From Sipunculus nudus (lineage: Eukaryota; Annelida; Sipuncula; Golfingiida; Sipunculidae), in NCBI GenBank assembly GCA_026874595.1, contig CM049319.1:20077601-20141600 (forward strand): a stretch of 64,000 bases of DNA, read 5' to 3'. How positions within the stretch are numbered: the first letter of the stretch is position 1; the number at the start of each line of letters is the position of its first letter. Both the position numbers and the translations under genes were made by a program. A model generated the notes under the pieces. The model saw only the letters and a program-made list of their open reading frames with translations, was not told the origin of the DNA and did not search any database. Below, piece after piece: positions 9,710 through 24,700 of this stretch.

Positions 9710-12700
9710 GTGAGTTCATACTACAGCACAGTATTCTATGGTGGTGGTTAAAATATCCCTGATAAGGTCAGATATTCAGGTGTATGTATATAAGGGTTGT
9801 GCCAGGTAAATAATTATATTGATGATTGTTAGTTTTCTTTCAGCTCACCATAACGACTTACCAACATATAATTTGCCCAAGCATGATTATTGGCAACATC
9901 CACGCATATTTATTAAGGTCATTGGACACTAGGCTACTTTGTGAACCCCATTACTTTTGCAGTATTGCATATTTTTCTCTCAAATTTGAAACATTAATTG
10001 TATTGATCACCTTTGAAAAGCTTGACATTTAGTGACCTTGACCTGGGTCTTCAAGGTCAAGTCAGCCGGAATAGATATTATTTGTAAATATTATAACTTT
10101 GAACCTCTTATAACTTTTTCAATTTTTGAAATGTCTCTACCAATATCTCGAAGAAGTTAAAAACCAGTGTCACCAGAAACTCGGTGACAATAAGTACGGT
10201 GTTTTGTATCATAGTTTAATGAAGTCTGTTCTCTATTGATATTGACGTGAAGCGTCATCCTAAAGCGTTGACAGGTCCTGATTGTATATATATTGTGTAA
10301 TCTTGTATGAAATCCCAGCGGCTATCAGCTGTTTTATCTGTGTCACGCATTGCGTGTATTACATCTGGTATGTGGGTTGCCATGGTGACGCTAGCAGTCA
10401 TTCTAGGTCACAAAGGACAACCAGTGACCTTGACCTTCATCATCAAGGTTATTAGACTTAAATAGAATTTTGGTGAACCCCATAACTTTTGAAGTATTGC
10501 ATGTTTTTTCCTCAGATTTGAAACACAAATTGTTTTTATCAAGTTCCTTGAGGAGCTCAAAAACTGGTGACCTTGACCTGGATCTTCAAGGAAATATTTT
10601 GGAACACTATAATTTTTGAACCACTTGATATATTTTCATGAAATTCAACTTGTGAATTGTCTCTACCAGTATCTCAGACAAGTTAAAAAATGGTGACCTT
10701 GACCATCATCAAGGTCAGATAGGCCAAAATACAATAATTTGTGAACCACATAACTTTTGAAGTAGCGCATATTTTACCCCAGACTAATTGTTTTAATCAA
10801 GTCTCTTGAGGAGCTCGAAACCTCGTGACCTTCACCTGGATCTTTAAGGTCAAACCAGCCAGAATGAAATCCAAGATCAGTTCATAACCTGGGTCATCAT
10901 CATACAAGGTCAGATCTTTAGAAGTCCAGGATTTAGGTTAACACCAGACATTTGAAGAGGTCCATTTTTTTCCTCAAATTTGGGAAAATGAGACCCATTG
11001 TCAGGGGAGACATACAGTTGTTTTTGGGTCACAAAAACCAGGTCCTCTTGTATAATGAGGTCAGGGGTCACAAGATACACTAAAGGCATATTATGCACAT
11101 GTGCGGTGCTCTTAAACTTGCAGTGGAAAAGTGTCATCAAAACAATTCGCTAAATTTTATGTATAGCAGATTTCATGGTTATATAGTGGATTCATAAAGA
11201 AATCTATTAAAAATCAATCTCAGTCTTTGGTTTTCCTCCAATCATCGTACATGATTTTACAATCAATTCTGACCACTAATGTACATTATGTATAGGAAGG
11301 AAAAATTGTGAAGCACACACAGTTTAATTTTATCTATGATTTATATGATAGTTTATATTCTACACTCCTACACTGCAATATGCAACAGTTTTCTTCAATA
11401 ATTATAAACAGTTGCAGTGAACCACAGCTCCCTGAAGTTTCTCACATGGTGTAGTTTTCTTTGGATTCCTCATTAAAAAAATAATGAACTTTAACTGTTA
11501 TTCTTTCTCTTTACATGTAAGATAAAATACTGAATACTGACTGTTATATCTTTTTTTCTTCCTAGCACCCACTAGCCTTAGAGGTCAATGAAAAATACCT
11601 TTATTGGTAAGTTGAAAATCAATGTCCACTTTTGTCGTAGTTGAAAAATTCAAAACATCAGCCATATATATCAGTCATAGATAGTGCATTTCCTGAATAA
11701 CTTTGCACTTGTTGCATGCAAAAGAGGTTTTGGATTTAAGGTTTATTTGCAATTTCTCTTAAATAATTGCTACAAAGTTGTTCTGATGGTTTATATTTTA
11801 TATATATATAAATATATATCTCATTTCCATTGCAGTTGTACTCTTTGGCAACCTATAAATTTGTACATTTGACTTTTTAGGTTGTGTTTAGTGGTGTGCC
11901 AATTAATTGATTACATCAATGATTGGTTGTTTTCTTCATAATCTAATAAATTTATTGTATTGTTGCATAATTGATCATAAACAATGATGTAAGCACATCC
12001 AGAGAAGACATATTATTCCAATAAAATATTTTAGTTCTGTCAGAGATATAAGAAAGACGGGGCACTAGAAAGGGAACAGCATTAATGTTTATCCTTGTGT
12101 AAACAATAAGTATCAAGAACCCTGTCTTTCCTTAACCTTTCAGTTTGACATACAAGTTAGACTGATTTTACTCTGTCAATATTTTAGGTATAAATCTGTA
12201 ATGTAGATTTCATGGTAATACTGATGGTACATAAAATAATAGATAAATAATCGATCAGTGGTTCTTTTTAGTGAACCTGTGAGCTTATGCGATGGTGTGG
12301 TTGTATTGTCTGTCCGTCGTCGTACATTTACCCATACTATCTCAAAAATGCCTGGAGCTAGCATTACCAAACTTTATGCAAAAAATCAGTCATCTAAAAA
12401 AAATCTACTGAATTTTGCTTATTGTTTTGCTATCTGCATTTACCGATTTTATGGGAAAAAGCTAAAAACCCTTTAAAATTCTTCTTCACTTAAACTGTCC
12501 AGCCAAATTGTTCAATATTTTACAGAAATAATCCCTGTAACAATCTCTCTCAAGTTTGATAGAATGGTAACAGTTCAGTAATTTTTTTGCCAAGTTACAG
12601 GAAGCTGAACTTATTAATTTCTTCAAAAAAACAAATTGTTTCAATTTTCAGGAATGGCTGGAGCTATCATCACCAAATTTTATGCAAATGTTGGTCACAT

Positions 12701-15700
12701 TAGATAAATTTGAAATGTAGGTATTGTTGGTGCCACCTGCATTGATCTTTTTTGTTTGGGGGTCATCAATCATCTGTACATTAACCCATAATTTCTCAGG
12801 AATAACAGGAGTTTGCATCCCAAATTTTATGCAAAAATCTGTCACATATCAAATGTTGTGGGATTTAGCTTTTTGTAGCGCTACCTGCATCAATTTACAT
12901 TTTACGGGGAAAAAGCTTGATAACCTTTGAAAATCTTCTTCTCTGAATTCATTCAGCCAAATTGTTTAATATTTCACAGAAATGTTCCCAGAGATGAGCT
13001 CTCTCAAGTTTGTTCAAATGGTTGGGTTTGATGAATTTTGGCCGAATTATTTGGGCAAGAAAGAATTTTAACATTTAAATCTCAGAAACAACAGGAGCTT
13101 ATTTCTCTGGAGGGATTTGATATATATTGGCCTGAAATTGGGCGAGATGTATACATCTCTGATAGCTTTGTTGTATACAAGACTGGTGGCGCCACCTACA
13201 ATAATTTATGCACAGTATATGTCCCTGCTTATTTCTCAAGAGTGATTTTACTTAGCAGCCTGAAATCATGCATGTCAATACATCTCGGATAGTTTTGTTG
13301 TATACAAGACTTGTGGCGCCACCTACATTTGTGTCATGCATCTGTGCACATAGGCCAAGAGTGGTTTGAAGTATTTGCCTGAAATATCGCATGTCCATAC
13401 ATTTCAATCGCTTTCTTCGAACAAGACTGGTGACGCCATCTACATTTATTTTGTGTTGTGTGCACCCATGCCAATATTTCAGCAGTGACTTTTATGTAAT
13501 TCATGCTTGGCCTTAGGTTCAAAATGTTTAGTTCTTGCAATGTAACGGTCCAGCATGGAAACATTATACCTGATGTATATCCTATTGCACAGGTTTGCAT
13601 TAGGCCTGTAGGCTTTGTTAATCTTTCATTTATCAAATATGATTTTACAAAGATTCCTAACACTAGTTGTGTTTGTGTGCATGCTGATGACCAATTAAAT
13701 CATTAATTTTTTTTTATCTTATGCATGAGTTCATTGGTTTAAAAAACCTAAGTTCTTGTGCAGGTCCAAATTTTTTTGCATTCTTGTGACTGATTTGTAT
13801 CCTATCCAGTCATTATTTATTCTCCTCAGTTATGAATGCGATGAGTATGTGCTCAATGACAATGAAGCGGGAGATGTTGAGATGCTACGACAAACACTGA
13901 GTGCAGTCGCCAGGCAGTCGTTTAAGGAACTAGCATCTCGGCGAAAAGGACTTCTCAGGTCTCACTCATTTGCAGGGTTTGAACAGCGGTAATAACTTTA
14001 TGAAATTATTCATAACAGTGTAATATGATTGAAACAAGCTGTAAGGCAAAAAAGAAAAATAATTATATGTTTTTAGGCACCGCACATCACTATAAACATA
14101 GTCCAGTTTTAACAATCAATATGCATTAATACACTGATACTGTAATTCCTCTAAACGTTTTGAATAATTTGACCTATACATCATTTATTATTTCATATTG
14201 TTAACATTAGTTGTCATTTCTATGTCAGTGCAAGAAATAATAATATTCAATGCTGTTTTCATGGTTAACATATAAAAATAAAAAGCCACCTGCCTGCATC
14301 ATTTTCCGACAAAAAGTGCCTGATAAATGTGTAATTAATTTTGTTTTGCCCTAATAAAGTATAAGCTGTTGAAACTTCATTAACATATATGTGAAAATCT
14401 TCTTGCTGTGTATTTCCTTTTTATTACTATAAAGAAATAACAGCTTTACATATGAACAACCATTTATTATTTGAGACTGTCAGCAGAAAATTTAGAAAAT
14501 TGCAACTTTGAACACTGTTGCCACCTTTCAGCAGATCTTTGCACATTAAGTTCTGATTTGATGCATCATCGATATATATATGAGACAATGAAACTTGTGT
14601 GTAAAATACAGTGTTTACATATAGAGAAATGTATTGATGCATAAGCAATTTTATGTTCTGTACAAGATATCAAAGTACATATGCATTGGATGATAAAGTG
14701 ATTTATTGTTGTCCCCCACTTCCTCGGAATGGGGGACCGATTTAGGTTTGTCTGTCTGTCTGTCTCTCCATCCATCACATTTTTGTTTCTTCGCAAAAAC
14801 TTTCTTAAATACTAACAGATTTCAATCAAATTTGGGGGAGTGATTGCTCTCCTTCATACCTTGTTTGGGATTTGTTTTGGAGCATCAGTCTGATAAGATA
14901 ATAATACAGTAGGAACTTTCATTGTTGATATGATGAATCAGCATATTTAGTGTCACTAATTACCAACAGGTGTCACTAGTTAGAGACAAAATTCCTTTAA
15001 TTTTTTTGTTAGAAATTATCTGACTGGTTAGGCTGCAGATGTTCAGCGTAAGAACATTATATGATCTAAAAATAGTGAGAGAATCATTTAGACAAAATAT
15101 TTGGGCTTATGCTTGTTTTATATGAACTACCTACCGGTACATAGTAGCTGGTTTAGTGGTGGGCCGATCATCGAGTTTTTTCGAAAGTCAGTCGGTTTGC
15201 TGCCACTTTCAAGCGCTCGATTACCAAAGGCAACTATCGATTACATCATACTCATGATTGTTTTTTAGCTCAGCTGACTATAAGTCATCTGAGCTATAGT
15301 CGTGGTCCATTGTCCATCGTCTGTCCGTCCGTCCGTCCATCTGTCTGTAGATGTGGCACGTTTTGAAACCGTAACACCTAGGAATCCAAAATTCGGCATA
15401 ATGTTAGATGCCCCCAAGATCTCCTACCAAGCTGAAAACTGGGTCTTTGTGACTTCGTTCCTTTGAGAAATTAAGGAAAAACCTCAATTTTTTATTAAAA
15501 ACCTATTTTCACACTTCAGGACTGCCTAATATCAAAACTACTCATCTGTTTTTCCTCATATTTACCATAAAAAATCCTCTGTATAGTTTCTATGTACATG
15601 CCAGATATTAGATCTGTATTATATAATTTAAAAAAGTTATGGTCCCAAACATAATGCATTTTGTAAATAATCAGGAAAGAAATTTGATCACTTAACACAA

Positions 15701-18700
15701 AACTTGTTAAAGCTAAGCACTTTTTTTCCAGTAATATTACTTCATTAATCAAAATTAAATTGTATACCCAAAATTAGATCAAGATCTTTTAAATTTTTTA
15801 AAATATTAGCAAAAATAAAAATTGGTACCCTAAATTTTGCCCAACTTTGACCATGGCATGTTTTTTTCCTGTAACTGCTGTGGATTTAATTTTCAAAGTA
15901 TGTTTTTGTCAGCATTTCAACTGTTAACACCAATTATTTGAAACCAGTTGATCAAAAACGGTAGATTTTATTTAAGTTTTCAAGCACCATGTCACATATT
16001 GTTTACATCAAGCTAGTGTTAAACTGCAGTTTGCCAGAGCTCAGCTCCCGTGCTTCAGCTCTAAGTTCCTTAAATTTGGCATACAGTTTGATGTCCACAA
16101 AGTCCCCTATCATGCCAAGAATTCGGTCACTAGGACTTAATTCCTTCGAGATATTAATGAAAAACTTCATTTTTCCATTAAAAACCCATTGTTACACTTT
16201 AAGACTGCCTAATATCAAAACCACTGATCTGACTTTGATCATTTATAATATGCATATTTTTCTATACATTTGCTATGCACATGCCAGAAATGATGTCAGT
16301 ATTGTGTATTTTTTTATAAGTTATGGGCCCTAATATAATGCACTTTTTAAAAAATCAAGAAATATATTTACTCACCTAACTTGAGAATTGCTGAAGCTGG
16401 AGACTTTTTTTTCAGGAATATAACTTTATTTGATCAAGATTCAATTGTTTACCCAAAATTAGATCTTAATTTTGCAAAATTTTCAAGTTATTAGCATAAA
16501 TAAAAATTCAATACCTTAAATTTTGTCCAACTTTGGCAATGGCACTTTTTTTCCCTGTAAGCACTGTTGATTTAATTTTCACAGCATATATACATAAGGA
16601 TTTAATCTTTTAAAATCTGAAATTCCAAAGGAATTGATTGAAAAGAGTAGCTTTTATTCAAGTTTTCATATACCATGTCAAGTGTTGTTTACATCTAGCC
16701 CACCTAGTAGTACAGCCTTGACTTGCATTATGTAACCCACCCCAGGCAGCTTGCCTTGGCTCAGCTTGGCCACTACTAGCAGGCTTCCCCTCTGCCCTGC
16801 ACACCCCCCCCCCCTAGATTGTGCATTAACTAGATGTTATAATTTCCTGTATTTCATTTTATTCTTGGCTATGCAATGCTACATTTTAGATTTTGTATTT
16901 ACCACCAGGGTTACAATGATTAAAGTGCACATTTAATTGTGTCCACAAAGTGGTGTATTGCTATGAAAGTGTGGATGTTCATCAGATAAGTAATTCCTTA
17001 CTTGAGAAGTGTGAAAACTTCACCAGGTGTGAAATTGACTATTAATTCCAGTAATAAATTAAAGCTTAGATTGTAATTAGCATAATGATATTGTTTGTCC
17101 CTCATCCAACCAACAGTGTGTATACTTTATTATGCCCCCGCCACAAAGTGGCCGGGGCATATAGTTTTACCCATGTCCGTCATTCCGTCATTCCGTCCTT
17201 CCGTCCTTCCGTCCTTCCAAAATCAAACAGTTGTACGGACTTTTTTTCGCAATGCCTGCAGATATTTGCCTGATTTTTGGTGTGTATGCAGATAATGACC
17301 AGTTACAGATCGAGATCGCGTTTCGTCCCGGTTGACCGACTTTTGACCGTTTTACGGCTCCTAAACTTAGAAAATTTCATGAAAAATAGAAATTTTCATG
17401 ACAAATACACATGTACAGACTTTATTTCACAGTGCCTACAGATATTGGCCTGATTTTTGGTGTGTGGGCAGATAATGACCAGTTACAGATCGAGTTCACG
17501 TTTCTTCCCGGTTGACCTACTTTTGACCGTTTTACGGCTCCTTAACTTAGAAAATTTCATGAAAAATAGAAATTTTCATGACAAATACACATGTACGGAC
17601 TTTTTTTCGCAATGCCTGCAGATATTGGCCTGATTTTTGGTGTGTATGCAGATATTGACCAGTTACAGATGGAGTTGGCGTTTCCTCCCGGTTGACCAAC
17701 TTTTGACCATTTATGGCTCCTTAACTTAGAAAATTTCATGAAAAATAGAAATTTTCATGACAAAAACACATGTACAGACTTTTTTTCGCAATGCCTGCAG
17801 ATATTGGCCTGATTTTTTGTGTGTATGCAGATAATGACCAGTTACAGTTCAAGTTCGCGTTTCATCCCGGTTGACCTACTTTTGATTGTTTTACGGCTCC
17901 TAAACATAGAAAATTTCATGAAAAATATAAATTTTCATGACAAATGTACATGTACAGCCTTTTTTAGCCCTCAGCTCATAGGCTGATGGCCTATTGTCGT
18001 CACCCAAGCTGTCCGTCTATCCGTCTATCTGTCTGTCAGGTGTCTGTCCGTCCGTCTGTCCGTTCTGCGTCTGTTAACTTTTACCTTGTGAGCGGGATAT
18101 CTCTAAAAGGATTCACTGTTGGAATTTTATTTCATCAGTGAAGATGTATATCGATAAAATCTCGGTCAAGTTTGAAGATGGGTGACCTTGACCCATTTTT
18201 CTACATTTTAGAGCTGATTATAGAAAAACACTCAGAAGCTTATATCTCAGGAACCATTGTGTGGATTTTCACAAAACTTACTATGGTCATTGGGACTGAT
18301 GGTCTGTACATTCTGCACAATTTTGGTGGCGTCACCTGCAAATTCTGATTTTTTAATGAAATTTTATCGGATTTTTCAATTTTGGCCTTTGTGCAGGATA
18401 TCTCCAAAGGTATTCAACTAAGGAACTTCATTACTTCAGTGCTTTTGCATCATATTTACAAAATCTTGGTCAGGTTCAAAGATGGGTGGTCTTGACCTAC
18501 TTTTCAAGGTCACAGAGCTTAGTATAGAAAAAAAACTTAGGGGGATATTTCTCAGGAAGCATTTGGTGGATTGTTATAAAACATGGTACATACCTCTCCA
18601 ATTTAAATTTATAACTGATTACCAGCTTTTGCTAATATTCTAGTTTCGCAATGCAATGCTTACAGATACTGGCCCAATGTTTGGTCTGTGGGCGCATAAT

Positions 18701-21700
18701 GACCACTTACAGGTGGAGTTCGCGTTTCGTCCCAGTTAACCTATTTTTGACTATATAACAGATCCTGAACATAGAAAATTTCATGAAAGACAGAAATTTT
18801 TATGAAAAATGCACATGTATGGACTTTTTTTCACAGTGCCTGCATACTGGCCTGATTTTTGGTGTGTTCCTTGCAATTGATAATGACCCGTTACAGATCG
18901 AGTTTGCATTTTGCCCTTCTTGACCTACTTTTGACCATACAACACCTCCTGAACTTAAAAAAATTTTACAAAATTTAACAAATGTTTCTAATTTGCCCCA
19001 GGCGGGGGCATTCGTGTCGTACCGACACATCTAGTTTGAAAAGATGTTTTTATTTTACCAAATTTACTGAATCTTTTATTTTATTTTGGTGAATAAGATT
19101 TAGCATGTACTGAAAACTCCAATGTGCAAAACTTTTTAATAGTGATTCAAGGAATAATCTTGTAGAAGCCATGTTGTGGCATTATTTTCTTTTAAATTCA
19201 GTTTAATCATTTGTGATTTAAAAATAATAAAAATATATGTGTATGCATAATATGACCCAATATGAGCTACACTCTGGTTAAATAATGATTGCAACTTGGA
19301 ATTCTAATATTTTAACTTATATTTTCAGTATTTTTTGTTGGCAGTCGTCAGAATTATTATAAAACTTGTAAATAAAAAAACTAATCAGATAAAAAATATT
19401 TTAATGGAAAAAATGGATATGCTTAAATAATAGGCTTATATATAAACTTAAATGCATTATTCCCTTGAAAGGGAAATAAAGGTATTAGTTCATTCTGTCC
19501 ACTGGCCTGTCCATCTGTAAATTTTTCATATGCATCACAGTATCTCAAAACTTTTACTGTTTTTCTTCATGACATTCTTGTCAGAGTATTAGTTTGCAAT
19601 CATATATTTAGAACTTTACTATAACCAAGCAGGCGGGCCTCTTTCATCTTAGCTTCTCATATGCTTATATAAATGAAAAACATTAAAATAGAATATTTTG
19701 CATTTGCAAAAATTTCAAACTTAAGCTGAGCACAGGACCCATGGGTCCCTTGATTTTCAGAATGTCTTTATGTTATAGGCAAAAATTATTCTTCAATTTT
19801 TTACAACATTCCGAGCTTCATTTAAATGAGTCTATGTTCCAAAATAACCCCCTTATCGAACTGAGTATGACACGGTAGATGAGAGAATGGAGGACAAATT
19901 AAACCTCTGTCACTGTGAACTGGTAGGGAGTTGGAGAATTAGCGGAGAGTTTTCTAACGAGATGTTCATTGCAAAATATGGGCGATATGGTGTTAAAATG
20001 CTCCAAAATTCTCCAGGTCTTTGCCAGTTCCCGAGATTCTCTTTAAAATAATCTCTTCAACTGATGCAAGGTGACGTTGCCGCATGTGTAATTATATATT
20101 TAGCTTTCAATTACTTTTTTTTAAAATTTGTATAAAAAATTATATAGGCCTGTAATTTTCCTGGCTGGGTTGTGAAACCAGTATGCATGTTGGCAGTCGT
20201 CAGAATTATTATAAAATGAAAGTCCTTGCTTGTGGTGAAGTTAAAATGATACGCAGGAATATTCATGGGGGCCAGCAAGTAGATGTCCTGGACTGTGGTT
20301 TAATTCTTGATTATTATAATTCATTAAAATGAAACTTTGAATAGCATAACTTAGTAATAATAGGAAAATATTATAAAGGCAGACTTCTTTTCATAAGGTA
20401 GAATTACTAAGACATACGGGCTGGGTTAAGAGAGTACAGTTTCACAGATAATTGCATACTTCTTTTTATTTGTCTGAACTGATTAATAATGGATCATCAA
20501 TTGGTTTGCCAAAACTGATGATCGATTATGAATAAGGAACCGACTCCCACCATGAAGCTGGTTGCTTGGAGCTGTGTTAATTGGCCATTTCCTTCATAAG
20601 GAAAATACCTCCTTTTATATAATCCATACTGGAAATTGTAGGAAAAAACAAAACTGAAGGCCTGTTGAAGATATCCAGTTGAACTTATTTCAAATACTGT
20701 GGATTCAGAAAATTTTGTGGCTCTAAATGTTTGTGGTTTTGACATGAAATACTGTATGTGGGGGCTGATGAAGAAAATAATGATTGCTCACTCTAACGTT
20801 TACAAGAGTTCTGCACTCTGGATTGGTGGGGTTTTTGCCACTGAGATCGGTGCTGGTTTTTATCCTGCCTTGGGCTTTAGGGGTGTGGTTGCAGTAGCTT
20901 TCACTGGTCACTGGTATGGGTAACATGCTGCAGGCCGTCTCTCTGGGTTCCTTGCTTGGTTTGTGTGGCATCACAATGATCGGCTCAATCAAAATTTTAA
21001 AATTCAAGCTTAAGGAGCACCAAGGCAGAGGTCCCAGACTTCCATCAGCCTAGAGTGCTTGATGAACATAAGCATCTTTAGTCAGTCAGGATTATTTGTG
21101 GGTGAAAAAATTTGTGGATTAATCGTTTCTGAATAGTGTCAGGTGTGGATTACTCAATCTACTGATGCATTACTCTTGCATCGGTTTAAACAAGATGAGC
21201 AGTACAAAATGAAAGTTTTTTGCATATTAATATGAGCGAAAGACAGAGACAGAGCAAGTCTACTCATACCACTATATAATTGCAGGCATACTGAAATAGA
21301 AACACTTGAGAATCACTGCTGAAATCTTTTAGGGTTTACTCAATGCAGAGTGACTATGGACTGGCTTTCCAAAACTTCTTTAACAAACAAAAGGTTGTTT
21401 GGATTTTATTTTTGTGGAGAAGTTACCCTAGAATTCTACAAAAATAAAACCCCACAATAAATTCAAAATCTGCAGTATATAATAATAATCAGATAACCTG
21501 TACTTCATATGACTATATCAATTTTAATATTGAATATTTGTCACATTTACAGAGGTAATGACACAAAAAAACTACAGAGGGAGGATCAGGGATATACAGC
21601 GCTTAAATTCAGAAGGTAAGACCACAAAATAGAAAGCTCAATATGAAAACGCTGCCCTGAGGAGGTATATAAAGTGAAAAGGGTTTTCATAAATGTAATG

Positions 21701-24700
21701 TATTCTGAACTTACTTCATACTTTTGTATTGTCAGCATGTACAAATTTAGTTCATTCTGGAAAAATGTCATGCTAAGCAGAAAATAAAAATCCACTAATT
21801 TAGTGTAATATGGGCAGACTTTAAGCTTAGAGTTAATTAAACATCCACATAAATTTAGTAAAAGCTAGACATACAAGTTGAGAAAATGTGAAGAATTCAT
21901 GAATTTATATTGGACAAACATAAATTTAAACATGAAAAGTTGTGTCCATAATATTTATAGAATAAATACAGTTACAAATAAAGTACACAGATTTGTTTAT
22001 TCTTAGTAACCATCAAGTCAAGATTCAGGATGGAATTAAATATCCTTAAATCAAGGTTATACAGTGTCATTGTAACCTTAAATGATGCCAGAAATTCGAG
22101 ACTGGATTTTGTAGTGTGAATGGAAGAGAGATGTGTTTTCTTGGACCTCAGAGAAAAAAAGTTAGTAAGCTTTGATTAGAATGTCTGTTAAACTCATTAT
22201 GCTTCTAATATTTTAATTTGATCATAAATTCTGTAATGTACATTTATTTTGTCACAGGGTGGTGTTACTTACAAAAGTATTCCAGGCATGGTATGCGTAT
22301 GCACAGACATCAAAGGCAGCTAGATCTCATAGGGTAGGTACAGACCTGCCCAGTCTTCACATTACAGTAAAACCCCATGTAATTGCCAACATCAATACCA
22401 TGGAATTATTGGTGGTGGGTGGGAGATGGTAGTTTGCAGAGGGTATCAGTTTTGAAAAAAAAAACTTATATGTGGCCAATATAGCTGCATAATATACTAC
22501 CTGGACAATAAATAAGTCTTTATTTCCGTATCTCCATGCCTGGAAATGGGGCCTGGTCATGGTCACATATGAACAAAGCAATACAAGGTGGTTTGTGGAT
22601 ACACAATTTGTGGATGAATAATTTTGCTAATCAGGGAAGTAGAAAGAGCACAGAGAATGGACCTGAACATAATTTTCAGTAGGAAACTTTGGTAAATTGA
22701 TTGGCGAATGCATAAAATAATATATAAATCATATCATGTTATGCATATTGAAAGTCCAAGATCTGAATGTGATGCCTAGTTCTTTGAGTAAAAAAAAAAT
22801 ATTTACATTGTCTAATAACCATTTGTTGTTTTGGGATCCCTTAGTGTCACAAATGTCATTTTACATGCATCCTTAGGGAAATAAATTAATTAAACAATGT
22901 CCCACACTGAATCAATACCATACACATTAGCTACATGCTCTTAATTACACCCCAGTGAATGCAGCAACTACACCTTGATGAGAGAGCTTTCAGATTCCCT
23001 TATTATATAATCACATTAGTATTACAATATCTTTGCTGTCAATGAGCAGCCCCTTCAGGTTCTGATCTGTAAACAAACACAAGGCCTTCAGCCACCCATA
23101 CAACAACTAATTAAGTGTAACACCTTTCTAATTAAGATCCAGTGATCCAGCAGTTGGCACACAAGGGTACCGACCTGATGCACGTCAAGCCTTTTAGGTT
23201 AAATTTGACAGTGGTGGTATTAGCGTCTTAACCAAACTTAATCTTGAGTGTAAGACCAAGCAGGACTCTGAGATCAAGACAGTTCTTTCTCTCAAATATC
23301 AAACTTTGCCTTTGATGTGGACAGTAATATCATATGGAGACTGGAGTTGATAATCATGTTGTCATCTTCAGAATGGAACAGGTGGCATTATTTAGTTGTC
23401 AGACTCCCAAACTGCCGGCCAAGAGAAAAATAGGATAATTTAGGCTCCTCCAAAAACCATTGAAAAAATTGAGATGGTTCCAGTTTTAGAAACGTTTACA
23501 TTCTGTATACCTATAGATAATTTTGTAGATTAAGGAAATGGAGATTATGTTAGTGAATATATAAAGTGTCTGAGTTATATTTAAAGCCCAAAGTCATTGC
23601 ATGTTTCAATATGTAGTAGTGAATAATGTGAACTGAAAGATAAGGGAGGAACTAACTAATTCCTAATGCCCTGCTTCCAATTTGAGCGAATGTATTTTAT
23701 ACATTGCAGCACATATCCAAAGATGATTTGTTTGAAGCAAGTCCCGACTCCTGTAGACGAAGCACAAGAAAACGTAAAATGGCAATTATCCCAGGTGTGA
23801 CTGGACTGCGTAACCTTGGTAACACCTGCTACATGAACTCTGTCCTTCAGGTTCTGAGGTTAGTAAAATAATTGATCTATAATTGTTATTATTATATCTA
23901 ACAGGTTCACTAGACTGATTTCCGATTTTTTTGTTTGCAACATATCAACAGGTCATAGAATACAAGGTATCAGGGATGGATGCGGGATTTAGGGAAGAGG
24001 GGCTTAATGTTACACCAAGTGACTAATACCCTTTAAATTAGGGGGGGGGGGGGGGGAGGTTAACCTTTAAAGTTTGGGAAACTTAGTTAGAAAAAGTAAT
24101 TTTTCACAGTAAGGAGATTTAAATAACTAATCCCACTCCACCCACCCCAACCCCACCTCTGGATCTGCCCCTGGGTTTTGGAAGCAGCTATGTTTGTTTT
24201 GCTTTCAGTAATTAACAGCCAGAGTTATTATTTATTATGACAAAAAAATATATCAAATGATGTATCATGCAACAGCAAGTATTTTTACATCCCTCCAGCC
24301 ATCAAACAGGGCACAAGTCATAACCACTAGACCTTGAAAGTTCAGAAAATCTTGAGGTTTGTGGAGGATCCTGAATAATTTTCCAGTGACATTAATTCTG
24401 CAGCCTATGAAAGTCTTGTTACAGTTCATAGAAACTGAATAAATATACTGCATCATAAATTTGAACTATTGTGCCTGATGAAAAGATTCCTGTTTGGCTG
24501 TGTACTTGTGGATTTTGTCAATTTTGAGAAGACCTAGATATTTATTTTATCTATGAGACTGACTTATAAACAGTCAAAATTTTTCATACATTAATGATAC
24601 TTTTTCCTCACAAATAACATTGTATGATATACTATCAAACAATACCAAATTGTAATATAATATTGACTAATTGAATGAAGACGGGGAAACCTCTCATTCA

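Larger units (their letters stand above)
15263..19752 (+). mobile_element. Family A element, copy 2, carrying nested insertions
   Basis: The 5' hairpin head (AGCTCAGCTGACT / AGTCATCTGAGCT) and a GTCCGTCC run start at 15266. Two internal modules begin near 15400 and 16078, spaced about 680 bp. The 3' end near 19722-19752 reads AGCTGAGCACAGGACCCATGGGTCCC. It pairs end to end with the inverted copy at 50030-52592, except that 17130-19034 is absent there, so that part is a nested insertion. There is no coding frame of note. Confidence 0.8.

Noticed and set aside
20699-21007. Overlapping sense and antisense frames of 74 and 94 codons
   Set aside because: There is no homology that I recognise, no splice context, and the two overlap in opposite strands inside the USP gene's intron.
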